Shown: positions 32,066 to 43,386, counted from the stretch's first letter. The stretch: 64,000 nucleotides of DNA from Phytophthora hibernalis (GCA_012656075.1 JAAKBF010000012.1:788458-852457), one strand, 5' to 3'. The notes: generated by a model from the sequence alone, not told the origin. A program made the numbers and translations.

Positions 32066-33064
32066 ATGACGCATTTCCAAGTCATTGCACTGCTGTCCGC
32101 GTTGTGCTCATTTCAAGTCGACGCCCTTAGTCTTCGCTCGCTGGCTGAAAACCCGTTCCTGTCCGCGCACCGCCATCTCGCCTCATGCCCGACCACTGCC
32201 GGTGTCGACTACCTCGGCAACGACATCAAGCACGTGTCCGGTGTGCAAGTGTCGGACTGCTGCACGCTCTGCTCGCAAACGACCAACTGCGGCGCCTTCA
32301 CCTGGACGAGCTACCAGGGCGGCACCTGCTGGCTGAAAACCGCCAAAGGCAACACGGCCCCCAACGCTGCTGCTACATCGGCCGTCCTGGTTGCCGACCC
32401 ACCTGGATGCACTCTCAAGGACGGCGTCGACTACCAGGACAATGACATCGCAAACGTACGCAGCACCAACCCCGGCAACTGCTGCTCGATCTGCTCGACG
32501 TGGCCGGGCTGCAACGCCTTCACCTGGTCCAACCTCGAGGGCGGCACCTGCTGGCTCAAGAGCAAGAAGGGCACCGAAGTGGCCAAAGCGGGCGTCAAGT
32601 CGGCCGAAGTCAAGAACACAGTCGGCCAGTGCAAGCTCGAGTACGACATGGACTTCGTGAACAACGACATCGGGAACGCACCCGGAAGCAGCCCCGGCAC
32701 ATGCTGCGGCATCTGCAACAACTGGAGCGGCTGCCGCTCGTTCTCGTGGAGCAACCTCAACGGCGGCACGTGCTGGCTGAAGAGCGCCAAGGGGCAGGCG
32801 ACGTACAAGGTCGGCGTGGTGTCGAGCCAGCTACTGGACAACCCGGCGGCAAGCTGCACGCTCGAGCCCAACGTGGACTTCATCAACAACGACATTGGCA
32901 ACGTCCTGGCGACCAAGCCGGGCGACTGCTGCGACAAATGCCGCGGCAAGGTCGGATGCCACGCCTTCACGTGGTCCAATCACCAGGGCGGCACCTGCTG
33001 GCTCAAGAGCGGCAAGGGCGGCACCATCCCCAACAACGGCGTCACGTCCGCTGTCGTCTTCTAG
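32066..33064 (+). CDS. Secreted protein with four PAN/Apple domains
   Basis: 332 residues, single exon. A clear signal peptide (MTHFQVIALLSALCSFQVDA) is followed by a short linker with RSLAEN and then four tandem ~77-residue PAN/Apple-like repeats. Each holds NDI, a CC-x-x-C cluster, F-T/S-W and GGTCWLK, with six cysteines in regular order. PAN/Apple domains bind proteins or carbohydrates. In Phytophthora the CBEL-type cell-wall proteins combine them with cellulose-binding CBM1 modules, but no CBM1 is present here. Likely an extracellular adhesin or wall protein. The linker RSLA is not a true RxLR. Confidence 0.85.
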   Translation: MTHFQVIALLSALCSFQVDALSLRSLAENPFLSAHRHLASCPTTAGVDYLGNDIKHVSGVQVSDCCTLCSQTTNCGAFTWTSYQGGTCWLKTAKGNTAPNAAATSAVLVADPPGCTLKDGVDYQDNDIANVRSTNPGNCCSICSTWPGCNAFTWSNLEGGTCWLKSKKGTEVAKAGVKSAEVKNTVGQCKLEYDMDFVNNDIGNAPGSSPGTCCGICNNWSGCRSFSWSNLNGGTCWLKSAKGQATYKVGVVSSQLLDNPAASCTLEPNVDFINNDIGNVLATKPGDCCDKCRGKVGCHAFTWSNHQGGTCWLKSGKGGTIPNNGVTSAVVF

Positions 33065-33383
33065 ACGGAGTCTCTCGACCCAGCACGGCCCTGCAATCTC
33101 TCCGTTTTCTCCTTTCCACCCATTCCATGTCGTGTCATCCACACGTAGTGCAGACCAAGAGCTCTGGAGCTGAGCTACATCTTGTGCTACCGTACTTGTT
33201 TCTGATTAAAACTGAACCCATTTGCCTGCCTCGTCACATGTTCGTCTTCAGCCCTCGCTATCTTGGTATCGATTATCACAGATCCAACTCAAAACCTCTT
33301 AAGAGCGATATTTCAAATCACAAGTCAAATAATGTACCCATATCGGATCGTACCCCGGGTTACGCTCACTGTGAATCGCAATC

Positions 33384-34260
33384 ATGCTGAGCTCCGAGGC
33401 CTTCCGCTCCGACCGCGGACTGGGGAAAGTGGCGCTGGCGGCCTTCGGGCTGGGCGTGTTCATGGCTCTGCACCTGTCGCTGCTGGTCTACGCCGAGTTT
33501 GTGGCACTATCGGACAACGAGGTGGTTACGCTGCGCTGGAACTGTTTGGCTCAGTGGAGTTTGTACGCTCTGGCGCTGGGGTTTTTCCATTTGATGGAGT
33601 TTTTACTCACGGCCGCCTACCGCCCTTCAAACGTTAGCTACGAGTGTACGTTTACGGAATCATTCCGCACTCTTGGTGACACTTAACCAGAGACAAGTTG
33701 AACCATTTCTCACTAACATTTTGCAAAATTTGCAGCGTTTCTGCTTAACCACAGTCGGGAGTACCATTTGGCAGTCCTGTTCAGTTGTGTGGAGTTCTGG
33801 CTGGAACTGTATTTCGTGCCGGGGTGGAAATTGCACCCGCTGATTCGACCCGTGGGTCTTGCACTGGTGGTCTTGGGCCAATTCTTCCGAGTTTCGGCCA
33901 TGAGCACTGCCGCCAGCAACTTTTCGCACCGGATCGAGTATTTTAAGAGGACGGAGCACCAATTGGTTACGCACGGAGTGTACCGCTTCATTCGCCACCC
34001 GAGCTACCTGGGCTGGTTCTGGTGGATTGTGGGCAGTCAGATCCTGCTGGCCAATCCGGTGTGTGCAGTTGGCTACTCGCTCGTGGCCTGGAGCTTTTTC
34101 CACGACCGTATCCCGTACGTTGACATATTTCTACTTTTATTGGTATTTTGTTGCTAAAATTTTTGTTTGCAGATATGAGGAGCAGCTGCTGGTTGGGTTC
34201 TTTCCGGACGAATATCCTGCGTACAAGGCCCGCACTATCAGCGGTATTCCATTTGTATGA
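33384..34260 (+). CDS. Isoprenylcysteine carboxyl methyltransferase (ICMT/Ste14), three exons
   Basis: Methylates the C-terminal prenylcysteine of CaaX proteins at the ER membrane. Exons 33384-33645, 33736-34114 and 34173-34260 join in phase (introns 90 and 58 nt, GT-AG) to 242 residues. There are several membrane helices. The cofactor/C-terminal signature is complete: THGVYRFIRHPSYLGWFWW, then RIPYEEQLLVGFFPDEYPAYK with the Glu and Tyr of the family, ending TISGIPFV. Intact; a housekeeping gene. Confidence 0.92.
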
Positions 34261-34370
34261 GATTTCGTGCAGTGGTGTGTTTTGCACTGACGTTGCAAAA
34301 GGTCATGTGCAAAATGAATCACGGAACAAACGTAGGCAGATTAGAGAAGTGGCCGAACAAGATGCTTGCT

Positions 34371-35242
34371 TCATTTCTTAGCTTTCTTCTTTTTCTTTTT
34401 GCTTTTGCTCTTGGAAGTATCCGACTCGGACTCACCAGAATGCGAGACAGACGAAGACTTGGCTTGTGGCATTTGCAGCCCTGTTTGCACTGCAAACACT
34501 ACGTCAGTATCAACAAATTTGCGCAAAAACAGCGAAAACACTCACCGTAGTCGTCGTCGACGTTGCCCACGGCTCCTTTTGCACGCCACTGCTTGGACAC
34601 AGCCGCCAATCTCGCGGTATCACTGTACTCCAAGTCTGCCACCAGCCTCGTTTTGCGCAAAACCTCGTGCTCGAACATGGCCAACACCGTCTCCATCCAT
34701 TCTTGCAACTGCAACGGGAATGTCACAGCCGCCATTTCGTCCTCGGCACTTGCAGCATTTTCGCCTTCAACAAGTGCGTCATCCACGAGCGTCACACAGT
34801 CACTCGTAAAAGACCGCAATCTCTTGAGAAGCTCTTGGTAGTCGCGCAAAATGTCCGTCAGGAAGCTGCGGCTCTTTTCCAGTGCCAAAACATGTTTTTG
34901 CAGTAGCAAATTCTGGCTGTTACTCGAGTAGCGCAACACGCCCATCACCTCCACATTGCCGTCTACGTCATCATCGCCGTCCAAATTTGCACTTCCAGTT
35001 TGCAGTAGCGTTGGCACTCGCTGACTCACATTTGCAAGCGACGCCAGAACTTGCGAACCTTCCGACTCGAGGCGAGAGCTGCGAGCCACCTGCACCAGTC
35101 ATTTTACAGCGAATAAGAAGAGGAGAATATTAAGTTTAACTGACTTATGAATTGGTGCGGCTAACAGCAGCTAGAGTCGCTGTCGAACCTCGGCCACGAA
35201 GAGTTTGTGCAGCTTCAGACACTTCTTGAGCGTCGTCGCCAT
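34371..35242 (-). CDS. Small nuclear-type protein, AIRIM/C1orf109-like (tentative), three exons
   Basis: Exons 35242-35189, 35089-34546 and 34489-34371 (or 34480, tandem acceptor) give about 238 residues. It begins MATTLKKCLKLHKLFVAE, continues with helices including DYQELLKRLRSF and PLQLQEWMETVLAMFEHEVLRK, and ends in a Ser-rich then poly-Lys tail (KSKSKKKKKKAKK), a likely nuclear/nucleolar signal. The 'LKKC' start, mid helices and 'LEW..' block resemble the ribosome-maturation factor AIRIM (C1orf109), but this is from memory and tentative. The first intron donor (GTTCGA) is unusual. Exon 1 and the promoter are duplicated in reverse at 40222-40460. Confidence 0.6.
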
Positions 35243-35397
35243 TGTTTCAAATTACAAGTCGAATTTTAATTATCGGGATTGAATATTGCGATAGAAGTCG
35301 AATGCTGACATTTGACATTTGAATATTTAAAAGAAAAACTGGCGATGTTGGGTTATTTTATTTAACATGGGTTATTTTGGGTTGAAGCCGGATTACG
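35145..35397 (-). repeat. Promoter and exon-1 segment with inverted copy 5 kb away
   Basis: This stretch is homologous, in reverse orientation, to 40222-40460. Shared elements are GGCT-CAACCC, TTCGACTTCTATCGCAATAT, CGATAATTAAAA, the first-exon sequence and the intron start GTTCGACAGCGACTCTAGC. Confidence 0.7.
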
Positions 35398-35689
35398 CCA
35401 TCATAAACTTCGTCCGTGCTTGGCATGGACAGCCAAGGGAAGAGGAAATGCCATAAACACCTGAAGGAAATCAGTCCAGCACTGCAAAAGCTCCACGAGC
35501 ACCGAACAGAAAGACAGGCCACCGGATTTGCGGTGCCCGCCAGCCCCACCGGACCAGTGAGTCACTGGTGGCCCACCAGTGGATTTGATGCTGTATTCGA
35601 TTCGAGAGGTAGGTCGAAGGAACGCCCCCTCTTTCCGGCACCTTTCGAAAAGCCATCAGATTATATATCCTGCGCCGTGCCGGCGAGCG

Positions 35690-36120
35690 GTGCCACCGCC
35701 CCGCCCCCCAGTTCGTGTGTGCCCCCAAGCTCCCGTGCGCCGCGCCGCGCCGGCCCCAAGTTCCTGTGCGCCGTGCCGCACCGCACAAGCCTCCAGTTCC
35801 CGTGCACCGTGCCGCGCAGGCCTCCAGTTCCCGTGCGCCGTGCCGCACCGCGCAGCCCTCCAGTTCCCGTGGGCCGCCCCGGCCCCAAGTTCCTGTGCGC
35901 CGCGCCGTGCCGCCAGAAAGTTTCTGTGCGCGACCTGTGCTGTGGCGGCGTGCATCGTGCTGGCCTCGAGTTCTTGTGCGCTGCCGCTGGCTGCCTGTTC
36001 AGATGCCGTGCCGTTCCGATGCGGTGTGCGCCGTGGTGGCGTGTGCCGCTACCAGCCCCAAGTTTTCGTGTGCCGCCGTCAGCTTCGAGTTCGCGTGTGC
36101 CGTACTTTGCAGACGTCTGC
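35690..36120. repeat. GC-rich minisatellite
   Basis: Ten or so degenerate 30-45 bp units built around CCCAAGTTCCTGTGCGCCG or CCAGTTCCCGTGCGCCGTGC. They run up to, and may overlap, the 3' end of the MULE transposase. Open frames through it are Pro/Ala/Arg or His/Gly-rich and not credible genes. Confidence 0.7.
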
Positions 36121-38107
36121 TGCCGCCAAGATCCTGTGCATCGCCGCCACCACGTTCTCTTGTATGCAGAGCAACACACTCAGCGACGCGGGGCGCATGT
36201 GAAAGCGACATGGGTAAGTGCGCGCTGCAACGTTCACCTCCCATCCGCACGAAGGCATTCGAAGGTGCTCCGTCTTAGCGGTCTCGGTGTTAAGCTGGGC
36301 AGAGGCGGGCAGATCTTCTTTCGAGCGGTGGTCTAGGACGTCGAAGATGCGGGTACACGGGATGGAGACCACATGCATGCTGTCGCTCTGCTGCTCCGAG
36401 GGCGCGTCGCTCAACAGGAAGGAGATGCTGGTGAGGTCGTAGGGCTGCTCGTAGAGAAGTCCCTGTCGAGTCATCGCCCGAGCGCGACGACAGAGACGTT
36501 CCGAAAACGCAGTCGACGACGCAAATTGCCGCAGCCGCATGCTCTCGCTGGTGCACAGCACCAGCAACTGCTCTACCAACGCCCCCACTTTCAGCTTTCG
36601 ACGCAGAGTCACGTCGCGTTTGATGGCGGCGTTGAACGACTCGCAAGGGTTGTTGGTGGAGCCGCTTGGTGAGTGGAAGCACTGCCACCGCCACACCCTT
36701 GCATTCAGCCACGTCTTCTCAAAATAAACCTGGAAGTGATGAAGTTGTGTCCACCTTGCCCACTCTTCCTTCACTGTGTTCAGCGTTCTCAGATACTCAT
36801 CCTCATTTATCGTGAAGTGAAGCTCGTGGAGATGAGCCAACACCATCGCAGCAACGCTCGCATCCAGCCCTCTTGTCTTTTCATAAATCTTCTTGGCTAC
36901 GTGAAAAAACACATCAGAAAGATAAAGTCTTGGCAGCCACCAAAGACTTGCTGGAGCGCGTTCCATTGCGCGAGATCGGCGTCGCCCATAGCGTAGCGAA
37001 CCCGCAACATCTTGCCCGTGACTGATTGAAATATACGGCATAAGGGCGAGAGCACCTCCGTGAAGTGCTCTTCCCGCTCTTGCGAAACAATAAAGACTGC
37101 GAGAAGATGGAACTGCCGGGCCTTGTCTGAAATCCCCACGACGATTACAGGGTAACCAACTTGCGACAACTTGTAGGTTGCATCCACATGTAACACAAAC
37201 GTAGACGGATCGCGATCAGCGTGGCGCAGCAACTTTTGGTGGAGATACCAACAACAAAGGGATTCTTGTCGGTTCCATTACCAACCTCAGGCTTCCCATC
37301 CATGTTGTTGCGCCACGCAAAAGTGAAGGCGTCGGCCTCTTCCTCTTGGCCGGTGTAGCCAGCAGCTCGAATCTTCAACCGCCCAGCACCGAGGAGGTCG
37401 CTGCCACCCAAGCGAGTAGTCACGTGGTGGTGGACAAACCGCTGCACAGTAGCCAGGGCGGGCATTGCATCCTCACCTAAACTAAAGCGCCGCACTAGCC
37501 CATTCCAAACCCTCAGAGGCTTGAGGCCCCGCGCTGCCCAATCACTGGCGACCTCCTTCATTGCTGCCGTGAGGTGGGGTTTGGAGGGAGGGGAGCGAAG
37601 AGGTGTTGCGTGTGCATACAGCTCGTCCATGTGGACGAGTTGAAGCATCTGGCACGTGCGCACGCGGCCACGCCACGGGCAGCGCTGGCATGGCGAGGCC
37701 TTAGCGCAAGAGGCGCATTCACAGCGAAGAAGATGGACGCGCATAGCATGGGGATCGGGAACTGTGCAAATGGTGCACGTGTAGAGGTCGCTCTTGGTGA
37801 CCGTGTGGGTCTTGAACGTTTCGAGGAGGAGATCAGCGTCGGCTCGGGAAGCTCGGTCGCTAGTTGTTTCCAGGGCAGGCGGCGAGGCATCGTGGCAGTG
37901 GTGGTGAAGGGAAGGGGTCTTGTTGGCTCGGGGAAAGATCGGAGGTGCCAACAAGTGAGATCGGTGCAGGATGATCCCGTCTTTTGATTGGCTAAAACGA
38001 GCAAAATGCAGTATTGTAATAGGTAGATATTCGATTCTGTGCTCCGAAAAATGGTTGCTGTGCCACCAACCGTTTTGGCAGTGCCCAACGTTGGGTTTAT
38101 GTGGCAC
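36079..38107 (-). CDS. MULE (Mutator-like) transposase
   Basis: Transposase core DATYKLSQVGYPVIVVGISD, then RYAMGDADLAQWNALQQVFG, then the C-terminal block FHSPSGSTNNPCESFNAAIKRDV, all typical of Phytophthora MULEs. A Cys/His-rich N-terminal region (CTICT...CECASCAKASPCQRCPW) precedes it, and a degenerate SWIM-like finger follows near 36190-36250. The frame breaks at T-run 37234-37237 and A-run 36904-36909. One extra base in each run gives a continuous protein of about 676 residues. The true start may be the ATG at 37890 (MPRRLPWK), itself one base out of frame. The C-terminal end near the minisatellite is uncertain. Confidence 0.78.
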
Positions 38108-38109
38108 AA

Positions 38110-38867
38110 AGTGATCGGAGTGTGCTCGCTGATATTTTAGAGTGCCAGTAGTACAGTCTGGGTGTTGATCGTGTCCTTTCTAGTGTGGAGAATAGGTCCT
38201 CCCAAGGGAACAGCCTTTACGGTAAGACTATTGCTCGGTTGAGTGTCGCGGATCGGAGTCGTTACTGCAACATAATCATGTGGGATGGAAAATCGAGGGG
38301 TGAAATCAAACTCAAAAACTCAAGCCTATCCGATCCTTGGGCATTCAAGAACAAACGGAAAACAAACCAACTCAACCCCCTGACATATTTACTTACATCG
38401 CACTTGTTTCATAGGGGTGTCAGTTCCCACAGGGCTTCAGGTTTAGCGATCAGGGCGGCTAAAACCATGACTGCCATATCAATTTTGTGCTGGAGAGGGC
38501 GATGACATCCATCCTGAAAATCTCTTCGTGTAAAGGTTAGGGCTTTCAGGAGCATTAGATTATAAAGGTATATAGAACATGACAGGTGCTTGTTGCAGTA
38601 AGGGCCTAGTGTTGCTGTCAGAGCCTGTTGTGAAGTTGTGCTTATGTTGTAGGAACGCCATCCGTCGCGGATACCGGTAACGAGTCTTCGAGCGTCAAAC
38701 ATCTCTAACGAAACACAAACAAATAGAATAAATACAAAGAAACAAAGGCGGAGGCGACGACCATACACGGCTAAATCTCAGTCGACGGGTTGGAGTTTTG
38801 CGAAGCACGGAAGCATAATTGTATCAGGATGAAGCGAATTGTTTTAGAGAATAGTAACTATTAGGAT
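38110..38867. other. Intergenic, no gene seen
   Basis: Sequence 5' of the MULE transposase. It probably includes the element's end, but I could not find its inverted partner. Confidence 0.4.
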
Positions 38868-38985
38868 TGCCGAGTTAAACTACTTGCGCGATCCCATTCG
38901 TTTTCTTCTCGAGCTGATGTGCGTTCACAGTGGCGCAGACTCTTCGATGACAACGTACTTAGTAAATGCCATGTCATCGTTGTGT

Positions 38986-39108
38986 TTACCCTCCGATCGT
39001 GCTGCTGGAACTATCGTCGTTACGGTTGTACGGACTGAAACGAGTGTTAGCCTGAGCCACACTCAGGATAGTGGCAACCGCAATGATGATGACGTTGAAA
39101 ATCTGCAT
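38986..39108 (-). CDS. Tiny secreted peptide, copy 1
   Basis: 40 residues. Signal peptide MQIFNVIIIAVATILSVAQA, then a 20-residue tail beginning NTRFSPYNRND and ending in Ser-rich sequence. Signal region and the RFSPYNRN core are conserved with copy 2 at 39753. Most nucleotide changes in the signal region are conservative and both frames are open. No cysteines. I do not recognise the family. Confidence 0.55.
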   Translation of the reverse strand: MQIFNVIIIAVATILSVAQANTRFSPYNRNDDSSSSTIGG

Positions 39109-39752
39109 GGGCAGTCGGGCCGGAGTTATCGTTGAAGCTGTGAATTTTGCTGAGCTCATTCTACGTGCAGAAACCCGAGCGACCTCATTGGCAGATCAAA
39201 ATGATTGGGGTCTCCTATTGAAACTACTTCGCGATAAATTTCCCTAACAAGACAACATGTCATTGGGAAGTGCCTTGCGCAGCAAATGTTATTAACACTT
39301 TATAGTTTCAACGGTATATATGGCGTTCGATCGCTATTTATTATATAGGGTTAACGGTGATAACGCGACTTCAATTGCAGTAAAATCTGAGCAATTGACG
39401 AGTCCATCGCACGATCAAGCAATGCGTTCTATAGTCATGTATTGAACCACTCGAGACACAAGGTTTCTATGTTGTACCGTATGATAGCAGCCAGATCTCA
39501 AGCACGCTAGCCGTGCATGGATGGAAAGCCCCAGCCAAGAACTGGCCATTTCAATGGCTAGATTGTTGAAGCCTGCCCATAAGCACGCTATAATACATGT
39601 AACTGTGCGCAATCATCGTTATACGCGCAGCGAGGTCAGGCTACATGTACCCGAAAGTACCTAGCAAAGTCTCGGGCTCCCTCACTCTCATTTTCCATTT
39701 GGACATTAAGCTTTACCAAGACTGCAAAAGACTCAAGGACCAGCGACTACCA

Positions 39753-39905
39753 ATGCAGATTTTCAACGTCATCGTCATTGCGGTCGTCGTTATGCTGAGC
39801 GTGGCTCAGGGTACCCCGGACGCGGAGCGCTACAGTCCGTACAACCGTAACAACCCCGACCCCGACCCCAACTACGATGATTCCAGCACCAGTTTCAGAG
39901 TGTAA
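39753..39905 (+). CDS. Tiny secreted peptide, copy 2
   Basis: 50 residues. Signal peptide MQIFNVIVIAVVVMLSVAQG, then TPDAERYSPYNRNN, an Asn-Pro-Asp repeat (NPDPDPN) and a Ser-rich end. Paralogue of 38986-39108 in divergent orientation. Copy 2 has about ten more residues, inserted as the acidic AER segment and the PDPDPN run. An ATG further upstream (39645) is in frame, but the family start is here. Cysteine-free; candidate apoplastic peptide, function unknown. Confidence 0.55.
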   Translation: MQIFNVIVIAVVVMLSVAQGTPDAERYSPYNRNNPDPDPNYDDSSTSFRV

Positions 39906-40221
39906 GAAAATGCCATGGCATTTGCCAAGTACTTTAAGTACGCTGTAATCGAAGAGTCTGTGCTGTCGGGAACGCACACCAGACTGAGAAAGAATACGAT
40001 ACGAATGGGATCGCGTAAGTAGTATAACTCAGCAACCCTAAATGTTACATTCTCTAAAACAATTCCCTCATCCCGGTATTGCTTCAGTGCTTGTAGAAAC
40101 TCCCACCCGTGGACTGATATTCAGCCGTGTGCGGTCGTCGCCTCTGCCTTTGTCTCTTATATGTATTACTACAACAGTGTTTTTGTAGGATTAAGAGATG
40201 TTGAGAATCAAATCGTCGATA

Positions 40222-40460
40222 CGGTACACGGCTACAACCCAAATAACCCAAGCTATTTAACACAATCCTTCAGTTTTTAGATTTTCCAATATTCAACATC
40301 CATATTTCAAAATTCGACTTCTATCGCAATATTCAATCGCGATAATTAAAACTCTTAGTAATGAAGGCGACGCTCAAGAAGTGTCTGAAGTTGTACAAGC
40401 TCTTCGTGGCCGAGGTTCGACAGCGACTCTAGCTGCTGTTAGACCAATTCATTGATCCTC
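40222..40460 (+). pseudogene. Inverted partial copy of promoter and exon 1 of the AIRIM-like gene
   Basis: ATG at 40361 starts MKATLKKCLKLYKLFVAE and the copy ends at the intron start GTTCGACAGCGACTC near 40414. No further exons follow. A 5' gene fragment copied in reverse about 5 kb from its source. Confidence 0.7.
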
Positions 40461-41384
40461 AAGTCATTGAAAGTTGATCTCCAGATAAAAATTAAAATGA
40501 ATTGAGCGTATCAGATTGAAGAATCTACAAGTTGAAGGTAACCTCATTGTTTTCCCTACGGACGGCACGTGCCAACGCTCGAGCGCTCGCCACTCGTGGT
40601 GGTCTCAATCCACGCTCGAGCGTTCGCCACTCGGTAGTACACACCGTAGTAGTTTTCACACCCGCCTTCGTTTACCCACTGAGACCGACCAGACAGAGTG
40701 CGTTGTTTTTATTCATTTTATGTCTATGTTCCATTCATGGTCATTTTGGGATGCTTTCTATTTATAATTGGCTATTTTTCATTTCAAAGGATTAGTTGCA
40801 TTTGTGAGGTGTTATTGCATTGTTTTGTATGTAAAGCGAAAGGACGAGTTACTCGGTCCCTAGTTCGTAGCACCCGAAGTGCTCACTACGTCTAGCCTTA
40901 TGTAGCCCAAATTCCTGTCCACCGAAAGCTCCATTGATCTCCAGTGGGCTTGCTACGTGCGTCAATTGGGGGCGATGTTGTGCCCCATCTGGAAAGAGAA
41001 GTTGATTGATCTGGCCAGAGGTTCAGCTTCCATTTCTGTCACCATATCTTGCTCTTCGTATACCACCTCCCAGTATCTAGCAAGAAGGGTGATTCAATCC
41101 TGCCAACATAAGTTCGTTGTGACTCGTCGCCATCACTCTCGATTACAGTCTTCTCGATCAACACGCTCCAGTTGAGAACACTTGCAGGTTTGTCAACTAG
41201 GCGCCGTAAAAGGGCTTCAACGAAGTATTGCGATATTTCGTACACCATCTCTCTGAAGAGGCCTACTCTTCTTTAGCGGTCTTCCAGGAGGCTTTCGCGC
41301 TGGTAACCCGCGTAGCATGACCGTCAAGTCGAGACCGTCAACGAGATGGAGACATGCCAGTACATGGACGCATAGCCAACCAGT
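40461..41384. other. No gene recognised
   Basis: Contains one short direct duplication, ACGCTCGAGCG-TCGCCACTC at about 40575 and 40612. Nothing else seen. Confidence 0.4.
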
Positions 41385-42212
41385 CTAGTAGAAGGCCTTG
41401 CAAGCACACTTGAACTTTCTGCGGATTATATCAATCTCCTCTAGTGACCAAACCGGAGAATTCCAGTTGTGTTCATGCGAAACGCGATCCAAAATCTTAA
41501 CCGTGTGCAGCGACACATAACGAAGCTGAATGTTCTCGACCATTTCATCATCTTTCAGTATTCCCCTTGTTGAGTTTTCGTACGGTTTTGTTCGACCAGC
41601 GGTCACTTTGACGCCACTAACGTTATCATCGCGAACGACAGTTGTTCGCGTTGAAGCAGTACGCCGGAATGCTGCGAATGGCTCTGATAGACTTCCGATT
41701 GTGTGTCGGGTAATGATTGTCGTCAACGCACAACTGTAGTGCAGATTGTAACTACTCCGCCGAGACAGGGCCCCCTGTATAGTGTCTAATTTGGTCAGAT
41801 CCAATTTCCGCTGCACATTCCACCAACATTTTCGGCAGCGTTTAAGCCAGGACATGTCCAGTTGCAGCCCGGAGCTGTGTTACAGCAGCGGCCTTTATTG
41901 CGTGGTGGTGTGACTCGATTGAATTTTGATTGGGAACGATACCGGGAGTGTCACCCGCGGTGCAGAACCAAAAATCACACGGCTCATTGTGATATTCGAC
42001 TTCCAACCATCATCTTCTCCGAGGTCGCTCCAACTGAGCGACATCACGAATTTCCCGTCTGAATCAAGCTTGATGCGAGCTTCGGCTGTACAGTCAATGT
42101 GGGAAGTGCACCAAAGACGCTTGATTACGCTGTTGTTGTTTAACAGCGAAAAGAGCGAGTTCTCGAGTCCATCCAACACTGCTAGGGCTTCCTCCAACGT
42201 GTAAAAACGCAC
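41385..42212 (-). pseudogene. Possible decayed coding segments, unknown family
   Basis: Two open stretches with protein-like composition: 42212-41895 (begins MRFYTLEEALAVLDGLENS) and 41855-41385 (with KLDTIQGALSRR and HTVKILDRVSHEH). They sit in one orientation, interrupted by stops near 41870. The upstream stretch to 42660 has weaker frames. I do not recognise the family and the coding status is doubtful. Confidence 0.3.
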
Positions 42213-42654
42213 AGGATGCTATAATGTCCCATCACCAGTCAGGACATGGCTGCCGGATACACTCTGCGTGTTAAGATTGTCATCGTCGGATACACTCTCA
42301 TCCTCGCTATCGCCTGATATGCGTAGTCTTCGCCATCGCTGCTTTCATCTGGCGACGGCACACGAAAGTCATACTATGTAGCGCTTGCAACGAAGACTCA
42401 CTCTATGTGTGGAGTAGACGTTGGCGAGAAGTGGCTCCAGATCGGCGTCGTGTTATTGGCCCCGTGAAGTCTTCACTCTCGCTACCTCTTGGGATGCCAC
42501 CTGGTATTGCGTCTCTGAATGTTGCCATAGTGGTAGAACCAGCGACAAGCGCGTTGCGGCGATGCCTTTCCACAACGGCTAATCGGGTGTCCAGCGAGTG
42601 CACAGGGACTGTAGCGCTTGGGTGTGAGGCTGTGAGGGACTGTAGAGATTGAGC

Positions 42655-43250
42655 GTGAGGCTGAGCAAGGAAGAGTAGATGGAAGGGTGGAAGGGAGTTG
42701 TGATGCGTATGCAGAAAGGGACGATAGATATATCGATTGAAAGAGAGAAACCATTAATGAGAGACGGGATAGTATAGTATGAGAGACGTTAGCATAAGAG
42801 ACGATAGAGACAAGATAGTATGAGGGACGATAGTATGAGAGACGACAGTATGAGAGACGATTGTATGGGACACGATTGTACGGAAGGCGATAGTATGAGA
42901 GGTTATAGAAAGACGACAGGTATAGGTATGATAGATGACCTGTAGACAAGATATGTGGTAGGTGCGGTCGATAGAAACGATTGGTAGACACGATAGATAT
43001 ACCCGACAGATAGGAGATAGACATCATATGTAGGTGGGGAAGATAGATATAGAGTGAGGACAGGTAGAGACGATAAAAAGTCAATAGACACTGTGTAGAG
43101 AGAGACAATAGGTAGATAGTGGCGATGTTTAGTGACTGTAGGTATAGAGCGTAGGAAAAGAGACACGATAAGTAGAGAGGAACGATAGGTAGAGGACATA
43201 GCGTACATAGTGAGCTCGGACGCTATGTAGAAACGATTAGAGTAGTTGGT
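42655..43250. repeat. Degenerate GAGAGACGATAGTAT satellite
   Basis: Dozens of imperfect short units (GTATGAGAGACGATA and GATAGGTAGA types). The same family recurs at 44450-44830, on the other side of a 1.2 kb block. Confidence 0.75.
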
Positions 43251-43357
43251 TATGCATAGATTCATACCACTTTGATGTATTGGATACGGGATAAAAATTT
43301 CGCCCCGTGAAGCGAAGCGAAGGGCGGCCCACTTAACTGGGACAAACCATTGGACCA

Positions 43358-43386
43358 CCGCCGCGTAGCGGCGGCAAACGCCTAGT
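43358..43386 (+). mobile_element. Helitron-type 3' end 1
   Basis: A 7-bp stem with 3-nt loop (CCGCCGC-GTA-GCGGCGG, 43358-43374), seven spacer bases, then CTAGT (43382-43386). This is the hairpin plus CTRRT terminus of a rolling-circle Helitron. No transposase lies just upstream, so it may belong to a non-autonomous copy. Confidence 0.55.

Larger units (their letters stand above)
38868..40050. repeat. Inverted repeat carrying two small secreted-peptide genes
   Basis: Arms 38868-39125 (reversed) and about 39730-40050. Similarity covers the peptide coding sequence and about 130 nt beyond the stop codons (GGCATTT-CTAAGTAC, ATCGAAGAGTCTG, CGAATGGGATCGCG). Arms are diverged and separated by about 600 nt. 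Confidence 0.7.

Noticed and set aside
32130..32175. RSLAEN near the N-terminus of the Apple protein as an RxLR effector motif
   Set aside because: It lacks the R-x-L-R spacing and a dEER, and the rest is a clear PAN/Apple wall protein.
35416..36336. Long plus-strand open frame of 306 codons
   Set aside because: It runs through a GC-rich minisatellite; composition is Pro/Arg/Ala repeats in every frame.
42655..43250. CRISPR-like array
   Set aside because: Units are degenerate and contiguous with no unique spacers; a eukaryotic satellite.
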